NCBI GenBank assembly: GCA_903813345.2
Contig: CAIIXF020000005.1
Coordinates: 25,671,375-25,735,374, forward strand
From: Owenia fusiformis
Taxonomy: Eukaryota; Annelida; Polychaeta; Sabellida; Oweniidae
Reading direction: 5' to 3'
DNA length: 64,000 bases
Shown here: piece after piece, positions 37,937 to 49,900 of the stretch
Layout of the letters: each line of letters starts with the position of its first letter
How positions within the stretch are numbered: position 1 is the stretch's first letter
Notes under the pieces: generated by a model
What the model saw: only the letters and a program-made list of their open reading frames with translations
Database searches by the model: none
What the model was told of the DNA's origin: nothing
Position numbers and translations under genes: made by a program

Positions 37937-40900
37937 GTAAGTATTTTTACAAAATTGTTTATTTTTCATTATTTATTTCAGAGCTTTAAAATTTTCAGGT
38001 GAAACAATAACACCTAACACCTACATGTGTGTTATTTGTGAAATATTTGCATCATATACAAATTAGGCTCTTGTACATTCCAAAAGTATGGTATGAAATG
38101 AGCCAAATACAATCACTGGAATGACATCTAAGTAATGTTTTTTAGAAGTTGGTCCCTAGTACTAGCTTTTGTCCAAAATTCCCTAAAGTTGATTAATTTA
38201 TCTCAAAGCAGAGGGAAACTCAAGTAAAACAATGTATGTTGTAACATGGTAGATGTATTATTTCATCTGCTATTTGAAATTATATGCATTGGGACATATC
38301 TACTGAAAACAACTTACATTTTTATACAGTGTAAACACAATTTATCCAGACATTATTGTATTCCTGGGAATCTTTATTTAGTTAAACAAAACACCATTTA
38401 CTAAAAGCAACTTAAATTATGCACTGTCAGGTAAAGCTATTCTTTTAATATACCTCAATGTTTCATAAGCAAATGATTAAATATGGAATTTATGGAAGAT
38501 TTGAGATGTGGCATTTCTAGCTATACCCTGAGTCTTGTCATTAACTACTATGAAGACGAAACTCTCTTTTAAGAAGTAAAGTAGAACAAATGCAAAGATT
38601 ATTCTGGCTATTCATATATTGAAATGACTAATTCAATAACAAACTGACCTGGTGTGGGGTACTTTGGTAATTGGATACCTATTGGATACACTTGTCTATT
38701 GAATAAATTTGGAATCAACTTTCCCCAGGCATCCTTTTCAGTAAAGCTCTAATCTATAGATGAGGAAATATAATGGTTGGCAGGAATATTTTAACAATCT
38801 TAATTTGAGAAGAAAGAATTATGCTAAGAAGCAAACAATGTGTACACATCTGAAAGATGAACTAAGAACAAATTAAACAAGTTATTATATAGAGATTCCA
38901 TTTCATAGAAAATTTATATACATATGTAGATTTTATTCTGCAGAACTTCATCCTACATTTCACTTAACCATTTGGCCTTTGGCTTTGACAAAAAGTGCAT
39001 ATGTACTATGAATTTGACATTATACAAATAAATGCAGGATTAAAGAATACTAAAGGGGCCATTCCAAGACCCTTATGTTCAGCCTAGTTAGTTATGATTT
39101 AACTTTTGAGAAATTTCATTAAGTCTGTTTAAAGCTATCTATTCTTATCCCTTTGGATGATCTGGGAATGATCTGAGCAAGGGGAGGATAAAGATATATG
39201 CCCTATGGCAGATCCGGGGGGGGGGCCCTTCTTTTTGAAGAAAATGGGCCTCAAATTTTCAAAATTCGGTTTTAGGGGCCAAAATTTTTTTTTTCCCAGC
39301 AAGCGCGGAGATTTTTTATATGACCTCAAATTTGGCCCCCCCCTGTTGGTTCCTGGATCCGCCACTGATCCCTCTCAAAATTTTGCCTACTTTTTGAAAA
39401 TTTAGGCCTATTTTGGAAGTTTTCAGCCTATTGTATCAAACCTAAATGTCCATTTTCCAAAAACGTTCATTTTCACAAAAATAAGAAAGAATAAATTTTT
39501 GTTAGTGCATGTACATGATGTAATGCCCAAAAAGCTGAATTTTTGTTTCAGATCTTGCAGTGCTACTCTTATGTTAAGTTTTATGTACCAGCTGCTTATT
39601 GAAGTGTTGATATGGTCCCTTAAAAATAAAGCCAATAGTGTTATTTAAGTTAAATTATTTTATGTAATCTTTGAACCAACCCTCTATAAGAAACGGAAAT
39701 CATAAACACAAACATCAAATTCAAGCAATCTTAGCTATTGTTAATTTCCATGTTTCAATATTTGCTTCTGGTGAACACCCTATGCAGACAGAGCCTGTGG
39801 GAAATATTGGGTGCGGCGCAAATGAGCGGAGGGTGCGGAGCTAACGGTCATTTTTGAATTTAAAATTGGGATATTTCTGAAACTAAGCCGTTTTGGGACT
39901 TCAAATATACCAAGATATGTGTATTTGACACCAAATATCAATAAAATTGTGAAAATAGTAGAGCAATTCATTTTATAGCGACGCAGTATGCCTTAAACAT
40001 TTCCCAGACCTATATATTTTGAGACTATCCTTTTAATACTGCGTCCCCAGCAATCATAAAAAATGGTGTTCAAGATACACTACCCATGCAAATTATTTTT
40101 GCATCTTGGAAGCCAGGCAGTATCTGTGTGATTTTATAAAAATTCGGAAATGTTCTTCAGATATGAGCCCCTCTAAATATTGGGTGCGGAGCTACGTTTA
40201 TGGAGCTGCTCCGCACCAAATATTTAGAGGGGGCTCATATCTGAAAAAATTTCCGAATTTTTATAAAATCACACAGATACTGCCTGGCTTCCGAGATGCA
40301 AAAATAATTTGTATGGATAGTGCACCTTGAACACCATTTTTTAGGAATGCTGGGGACTCAGTATTAAAAGGATAATTTCAAAATATATAGGTCTGGGAAA
40401 GGTTTAAGGCACACTGCGTCGCTATAGAATGAATTGCGCTACTATTTTCACAATTGTATAGATATTTGGTGTCAAATACACATATCTTGGTATATTTGAA
40501 GTCCCAAAACGGCTTAGTTTCAGAAATATCCCAAATTTAAATTCAAAAATAACCGTTAGCTCCGCACCCTCCGCTCATTTGCTCCGCACCCAATATTTCC
40601 CACAGGCTCTGTCTGCATAGGGTGGTGAATAAGTTTAGAATATATTATATATACAATGATAGACCTGGTACTTACAAATATTTTTTTTTTTTTATTAAAT
40701 TTATTATTATTTTATTAAATTTCAATCAAACATGTTTGTGATCTGCAAATCTTTATATGCAGGAACATAAATTATAATACGCTGTATTATAATGCAACAT
40801 ACCTGAGTTATATAGCCGAATTTGCATAATTGTAAATCAATGTTTCGTAGGTCTCAAGTACATACTCCATACTCTTGCTAGTGTCTGACCATTCTCAATT

Positions 40901-43900
40901 GGTTGACACCAATCTTTCAACGATCGAGAAAGTAAGAGGAAATGATGTCAGCATAACTGAGCAAGCGAAATAGGTGCTTATATTGTTTGAATCAAGTTGA
41001 TAGAATTGGAATCGTGAAAAATAATATATCTCGGATTTATTCCATAATTAATTCTTATACTGTAATTATTTTTGGGGAAAGAAATAATTGAAGTTTTTTC
41101 TATTGATGTGATGTCGTATTACTGATATCCTAAAAAGATTGCACTTTAGTAAATGATGCTGTTACTTTACTATCATGGATTTTACCATGGGATAATACTG
41201 ATTATATATCCTTACTAGAAAATATCATATATATGTAGTGTACAATAATATACATGCAGGTCCCTGATTCATAGAACCTAACCTTTCTACTTCATCACCA
41301 GAAGCGGTGACATATTGTTATAGTCTCCAACTTTTTGTGGTTGGCAGTTCATGTTCGGCGATTGGCGGTCTGTGTCTGTAACAAATGTAACCAATGGCAG
41401 GTGGTGACATTTTGGATGTTAATGCCTTGTTTTGTTTAAATTAGCTTTTTAAAAGATGGGCTGCTAAACTGTCATATTTTCTGACCTCTTCAGAGGATAG
41501 TTTAGCACTAAACTCTGCTCAGGGCTCAGGGTAAATAGAACCAGGTTAAAATGTTCAGTTAACAATTTACATCATACAGGAAACTGCATTCTGAACATCT
41601 CCTAGCAATCATAAATCTTCCTGGATTGACCTATGAACAGATTATTCAATAACTCTATTAAAAACCTATGAATCTAAGTTGAATATAGTTGTACAAAAAC
41701 TCTTGATCCTGACAGAAGTATTTGTAATATGTACTTAAGCAACCCTATATGTCATAGAAATGGCCAGCTTGTCAGCAGTGTTTGTACACTTTACCTGCCT
41801 AGGATTTCTCATTGTATCTCGCTTAATTCACTCAATTTTCTTAAATATAAATGTAAAATATTAATTTCCTGGATATGTTTTTCATAGAGATGGTTATTGT
41901 ATTATTGGTTTATTTAATTTATTTATATTTTATATCTTTCCTCTCTGTTCTGCATTTTAAAAATGATCTTACCACTTTTTGTTCAAGGGTATTCTCCCGT
42001 AACTATGAAACAGTGTATAAAATACAACTTTCCATCGATTAGGAATTACAGGAGAGATCTCATTTCAAAGGATTATCGTAGTGTCTACCATCAATGTTAA
42101 AACATAGGTTTCATTTTGAAATTGAAATATTTGTAACTCATGGAGCTAAATTTTTGCGATCATTTCGGATTCTTTCCCCCTTCTACAACTCTCACAGATA
42201 TTGACATGACATTGCCATAGAAACCTATGTTATTATATATTTATCATGATGTAACATCAAAAGATGATTGAGATTACAAATTTTCTAAACCTGAGCAAGA
42301 TTTTGAAATAAATAGAAAATTTGTAATCTCAATCATTTTGATGTTTTTAACACTTATTAACATTATTCAATCATTATGTAAAATATAAAATGGATTGATA
42401 GTACTGACTCTTGGGGCCAAGTTTAATTTTTTGCGAAGATCTCTTTTATGAGGAGGCATTATTTTAAAAGATGCAATCTATTTAATATCCGAACTGGCCA
42501 TGCATCATATTCATTGAATCACATCTTATCTTTCGATGTCAAATATTTCCAATAAAAATCAATTACTTGTTTTTCTGAGCATACAAATTATTTTATGTTT
42601 CAAATTTTTAGAGCTTGAATACACAATTTGTTATTCTGGCTATACAGTACGAATAAATGAAATGTAACATGATATATTTCAGAACACTAGTTTCATTAAG
42701 GATACAATTGATATTTGTTCACAAAAGCAACATTCAGGATTTAACTTTATCCATAATCTGATTTTCAACGTCACACATTACAGCAACATACATAATGAAT
42801 CTTTGGTCGTGTCACTGTGATTATACCATAGATAATAGAAATAAATAGATAAATAACAAATATCAAACTGTAAATTTGGGATATTAATTGATCATTTAAT
42901 ATTCAATTTTTGATTTAATTTTCAGTTTAAGGCTTGATTCATTCTTAAGAATAAAATCCTTAAATGTGTTTATGTACGTTATTAGACATGTGTACCACCA
43001 TAGTAACCAGCGATCTGATAATGCCTATATATATTCTTCCAGTTTTAAAGGATAATTCATTGATCATATTTCTACTCATACTAGTCCTTGCATTATATAT
43101 TTTCTCGACTAGTCATATATTGAGAAGTAACGACTGTTATGTAATTTTTTGCAAGGGTTTTAATCTGCACCCTTAGTAGACCACACTACTGATGCTTAAT
43201 CTGAAAATTACCCAGATAATCCTGTTGACTCTCGTAGTGAAGTTTCTCCACCCCTTAGGATGAGGTGTAAATCTAATAACATTGCTCACTAATGCTCAGT
43301 GATTTTTTTGTTGTTTTTGTTCATTTTGGCTACACCATTAGTTTAATAATAGAATAGCTATAACTATTTTTATGTCACCACCACTATGTCACCACCACTT
43401 CATTGTGGATGATGTTTAGCGGTTAACCTGCACGCAGTCTAGTTATGAACTACCCTCTGCCTAGTGTAGACTATATTACAGTTTAGCAGCGCCGCCCCCA
43501 CGACCGATGCCCGTGACAGCTCGGGTCATAAATCATTTCACACCTACTGCACTGACCTATTCTCAACCAATCAGCAAGCTGGAAGAAACAAGTGCTAAAT
43601 GAGTGTACAATAATTATGTGATTACGTCAGAGAAAATGACCATATAGACGATGAACTCTGATTAGCGCGGTGAGTTCAGAGATTCATTGAAAACTGAAAG
43701 AGTGAAGATGCGACAAAGCTCTCACTTGAGAATCAAAGTCGAACAGATGCAAATGGTATTTAGCGGTCTGCATTTGGTGATCAGAGTTCGGCGTATGAGA
43801 GGTGGTGACATTTTGCATTTATTGTTTTCATTATCTTACTAAGAATATCAAACTGAGTTTCACTTTACAGATTTGGCACATTTCTGAAATGGTTTTTACC

Positions 43901-46900
43901 TCATATATTGCATTGAAGAATGTCTCTGATGATAATTTATTTTTCTTTTGAAATGGCATCTTATTTCAAAATGGCAACCATTTGTTTTTATCATCTTATA
44001 TGATACAATATATGATGCAATAACACAGGTTTATGGATTTGCTTCATATTTTGGCCGATGCCTTATATGGGCATAGGACCTTTAATTGAAAAGGAGTTAT
44101 CAGTTAGGGCCACCATATTGCATAAAAATGTAATCTTTGAAAACTCAAATACCAGTTGACAGATTTGATTCAAAAGTGAAGATTTTGTCAAATTAAGAAA
44201 ATACACTGCCTGGTTATATCATGCAATGTTCAGACTGTTGAGTAATTCGATAAGCTGTTTCATTCAGTGGGATTTGCAACTCCAAGGAGTTGCTGATTTT
44301 CGAGTGGCCTCTGATTGATTCTTTTGTATTTCTAAGCCATGAGACATTGGAACATGGTATCAATTTCACCTTCGTACAGATAGTAAAATGAGTAGATAAT
44401 TCAAGGTTACATGAAAAAAGACTTTTATAACAATTCAGCCTTTAACTGTTAAACAGTTCCAAACATCAATATATTAACCTTGGTTGGGGCTATGGAATGG
44501 AGAAAATTATGTATTGTTATAAATCTGAAGTAGACACGTTATACTGGGTGGAAGGTTATCTATAAGAGCTGGTCCTCAGGCTCCAAGTTTTACCGATTTT
44601 GTAGAGTCTTGAGAGACACAGTAATTTAAAAATGGAAAATGAATCTAAATATATGCATCATAGATTATAAAAAAACATGTCAGCTTATGTTACATTTGCA
44701 AACTGGTTATGTCAAATATTTTAATCTATGTGGTGAATGAAAAATATGATCTACATATCTTGAGAGGTCAAACATCCTAATTATACACAAGCATGTTTCT
44801 TAGAATGCTAATTTTGTTATTATGGACATTTAATTTATTCTTTATTCAGAAAGACTTGTTTTGGCATTATCAAAACCCCAGTTTCCTTTTACCTGGAGAA
44901 AAAGAATAATATTACGAGGAATATTTAGGGTAATCCCAGATCCAGTCTGAGAGTCCTGATACAAAAGTAAATGGTAGGATTTGAAAGCTGAAATAAGTCA
45001 TAACAACACAAAATTGCTCCATGAAATAAAGTACTTACACTGGCTTGTGTGCCTAAAATGAAATAGGTCATATTTTTGAAAATTTTAAAGATATGCATGC
45101 AATAGTGCCATTCATGTATCAATTATTAATACATGTATGTGAAAATCAATTTTTATCAATTTTTCTGAAAGTGTTGAAATATCTTAATTGAGAGTGTTAA
45201 GTTGACAATACGAAAAAGATGCAGTGATTTTGTCATTCATAGCTTTTAAAAATGAATTTAGTTTACAAACCACTTAATAGATGGAACAAAATACTGTTTT
45301 TGTCAACTGAATAAGTCATTGATTTTCCATCTTGCAAGACTTATTTTCCCGTATAAATCCATCAAACCAATTATGCTGAGAATAATTTGGAAATCAAATT
45401 CAGTTATGAATAGCGTATAATTCAATGATGATTTACCTGAGAATGCAAATTGGGAGAAGTTAAGTGAATGAAATAAATAAATAATATGAAGATATGATAT
45501 GAAGCATTGATTACATTTTTGTTGAATTTAAAAGAACATATTTTTATAATTATTATACTTAAAACATTGCTAATTATTCCACTTGAAGTACTGAATTCAA
45601 TAATAATACCATTCACTTGTTCAAGATCATTATAATTATATATTTTACATTTATGATAATTTTTTACCCAGATATATAGTATCCATATTCGTGTTATGTT
45701 AATAAGTGTTCCTGGAGAATCTCGCTATTTGTAGATTTACTAAATCAGCATCTAGCGTCTTGAAGCTATATTCTTATAGCAATAGCATAATATTTACAAT
45801 ATAAACAATTAGCAAAATGTTGAGTCTAATAACCTTGACTGATGGGCGTGAATATTGATTGAACTTGTAGAATAATAACATGAGTTCAAATATTTGTAAT
45901 AAAGGAATTCAACATTTTTAAAGTGATTACAGAAAAACCATACTAGGTCTTCATCTTTAAAAATATTTTTCTTTTCCCTGATTTTGATTCCTCATGCTGA
46001 TCAGAAATCCCAGGTCAGAAATGATCATTAATTTCCATATTTTGCCAACTGGCCAAGTGAGGACTATATTTCCTACCCTTTATCTCCATCAGCTGGCTTA
46101 ACTACCCTCTGACTTTGCAGATAGTTGTGTGTTTTTAAGAAAAGTAATATGAAGCATCTGACTGTTTTAACATGCAATTAACATGTGAATTTATCTTATT
46201 TCGTCATATTATTTTTGCAGCCATAGACACTAAGACACAAATGGGAGTCATCTTGTAATATATTTATGTTATGATTTTTAGTAGGAGAATTACATGCGAC
46301 TAGCATTTTTTCCTACTTTGGAATATGATTATATGAAGAAAAAGAAGACCTTAACACTAAAATTTCTGTTTTGATTACCTGGTTACATTTTTAGTATCAA
46401 TGAATCACTTAAGAGTGTAGATATAAACTATTATATAGGGAAGATATATATTTCTATACTATTTATTATTTTATTGTCATCAAATGCATTCATGGAAACT
46501 TCTCCATGTTAAGTCTTTTATTTCCTTTTGGTACTATACATCAGTTGTTAAAATTATGTAAATATATATTGTTAAAGTAAAATGAAGCATCTGACTGTTT
46601 TAACATGGGATTAACATATGCATTTATCTTATACACGTATATCATATTTTTTGCAGTCATAGACTCTTAAAGAAAAATGGGAGTCATCCTGTCATAATAT
46701 ATTGTTCAAGTACAATCGGTCAGTAACCCTGATACCCCATGAGCATGATTGTCAAGTTCAAGTTGGCCCAAAGTATTACACAATTGTTCAACTGTTTTGA
46801 AAAGTTTAAGGCTGTGATGTTGTTTTGCTGAAATTCACATATATGGAGCTCACACCCATTCATTAGTAATTAATCCTCTCCATTATTCATTGATACGTGG

Positions 46901-49900
46901 AATTAACGATTCTTTGAATCAATAAAAATCTCAATGAATTTGGCTAATATAGTTAATTTATTTTTATTTGTACTTGAATCTCACTATGCATAATCCTTCC
47001 TGAATAGAAAGTTGTTATAAAAGACTATAAAATGAATGGTTACGATTCTTTTGTGTCCTTTATGGTAAAGTCATGTTATGTGTCTTGGCTCTAACGATTC
47101 TAAGCAACATTTCACAAATATTGGATATATTGATATACAGGTATAATTCAACATCAATTCCCTATTCGCTACCACTTTCCGGGTATTGATTAAAAACCTG
47201 ACAACTGTGCATTGAAAGAGAAAGACGGTGGTCTAATAAATGGCCACATCAATAATTCCTGAATATGAGTCCTGCCATAGAGATGGCTTTCTTCGATCTG
47301 ACAAATGTAATGATTATGAATTAACAGTAACATTTGACTGCAACATTCTTTCACTCAACAAACTAAATTAAGAGAATCATTTGAGTGAGCTACCATTAAC
47401 TCACAGTTAGCAGGATGGCTTGTTCGAAACTTCAAATGAACACAGCTTGCCTAAAGGATAAATCAGATTTAGATCTTTGTTTTAATAAATCAGGAAAACA
47501 AATGTTTTTCTATTAATTTTGCCCAGAGTGGGGTATTGATAAAGCAATTACTGGACATCTTGGAAGCCAATAAGGATCGGAAAACACCATGTATTATATA
47601 AAGCCTGATACAAAAAGTCGCAATAATTCAAGATGGAGGACTACTAAAATGGACCATAAATAAATGGGAACAATTATCTACTTTATACATAATATATAGA
47701 AAATGGAGTTTTTAGTGAATAGTAAGAATCAGCTTTATGAGTTATGTAATTATCAAAATAGAGGAAAATGGATTGATATAGCTGAAGAAGATGAAGACCT
47801 CAAAACTCTTGAAACAGTTATTCAGCATGATATAGAGAATTTAATGTATCATGGTGGTAAAGGAGACACTATAACAAAGATCAGATATGCGCGATGGTAT
47901 ACTCGTTTGAATCACATACCTAAGAAAGTAAGTTAATAGTTCCATTAAATAAGTTATAAAATACAGAATATTCATATTACTGTAGTTATGAACATAATAT
48001 GAAAACAGTAAAACCTGTCTAATCTGAACACCACTGGTACGAGCCAAAAGTGTTCAGATTAGCAGCTGTTCACATTCTAACGTTTATATATTATTTGAGT
48101 TAATGGGAGCTAACAAATTTGGGACAGAAAAAAAGATTTCATATTGAGAGGCCGGCGCCTGGCCGATTGAGTATCCCGTTCACAATTGTATTCAGTTTTG
48201 AACAGAATACTCAATCGGCAGGGCACCGGCGGATAAATCGGAGCTCATGTGACCCAGGCATTAGGCTACTTTTTAAACCTATTTATTACAAAAATAGTAT
48301 GCAAGCATATATCCGAATGTCCATGTCAGATTATTTTTATCTTACTCGGCTTACCCTAATGGCTCCTATATATGATATTTTGGACCAAAATAGCACCAAT
48401 GTATGATATTTCATACATTGGGCCATAATAGTGCCAATATATGATATTTCATACATTGGAATATAGTAGCACCAATATATGATATTTGATACATTGGGCC
48501 ATTATAGCACCTATATATGAAAGATACATTAGACCATAATAGCGTCAATATATGATATTTGATACATTGGACCAAAATAGCCCCTAAATATGATATTTGA
48601 TACATTGGACCATAATAGCGCTTTTAAATATGATATTTGATACATTGGACCATAATAGCGTCTAAATATGATATTTGATATATTAGACCATAATACCACG
48701 ACCTATATATGATATTTGATACATTGGACCATAATAGTGTCTAAATATGATATTTGATATATTAGACCATTATAGCGCCTACATATGATATTTGATACAT
48801 TGGACCATTATAGCACCTATATATAATATTTGATACATTGGACCATAATAGCACCTTTATATGATATTTGATATATTGGACCATTATAGCGTCTCTATAT
48901 GATATTTGATACATTGGCCATAATAGCGCCTATATATATGATATTTGAAACATTGGATTCTGCAAGATCCCGATTCCCGATAGACATAGTCTTACTCTAT
49001 ACGATTTCAAGTTCAATAGGAAACCTCCCCCCTGCACTTAATAATCGTATATGGGTACATTTTATCAATCATCACTCCAAAAATTGATGTGCACTCCTTC
49101 TCAACAATAAAACTATTGAATGGTATGGAAAGTGGTGTTTGTTGATTGATGTATAAGATAGGGACTTCCTTTTTATCTTTTCATCATAGGAAATAGTTAT
49201 GAGGCCTGGCATATTGATACATGATCATATAACTACTCTTGTACTTTAACTCTTATTTGATGGATCAATATACATTAGTTACATAAAAATATTTATATTT
49301 GTTAGTTTTTTATTTTTCATCATGGCCCTTCGTCAAGAGGGATCAGTTTCTAAAGAATTCCAGGGCTTCAATTTTCAAAACAGTCCCAAAATTAAAAAAT
49401 TCATGCCCAGCAAACAGTATATACTGAACCATAAAATAGGTGAGAAAACTGAAATTGTATCAGTACCATAAAGAGTAAAGGCCTCATGCTGAGATTAATT
49501 TCCTTCTCACCACTAGTATTAAGCAATATATTTGTTTTAATTACATCACATTAATTATATATGCAAGATATACTATAACCCAGATTAAGACCAATTGTCA
49601 TTGATTCATTAGGGACTTAATACAAATGTATAATCTTATACTGCATATGTATATGTGTAATTTACAAATTATCTATTGACATATTAATACATATGATTGA
49701 TGATGTTGAGTTGGATGTTCACTTCCCCTTCTTGTTCATGAACTTGATGTTCATTTCCCCTTCTTGTTCATGAACTTGATGTTCACTTCCCCTTCTCGTT
49801 CATGAACTTGATGTCCACTTTCCTTTCTTGTTCATGAACTTGATGTTCACTTCCCCTTCTTGTACATGTACTTGATGTTCACTTCTCCCATTCTTGTTCA

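Noticed and set aside
39135-39405. Open frames of 66-76 codons on both strands
   Set aside because: They follow from a palindromic MITE with G/C runs.
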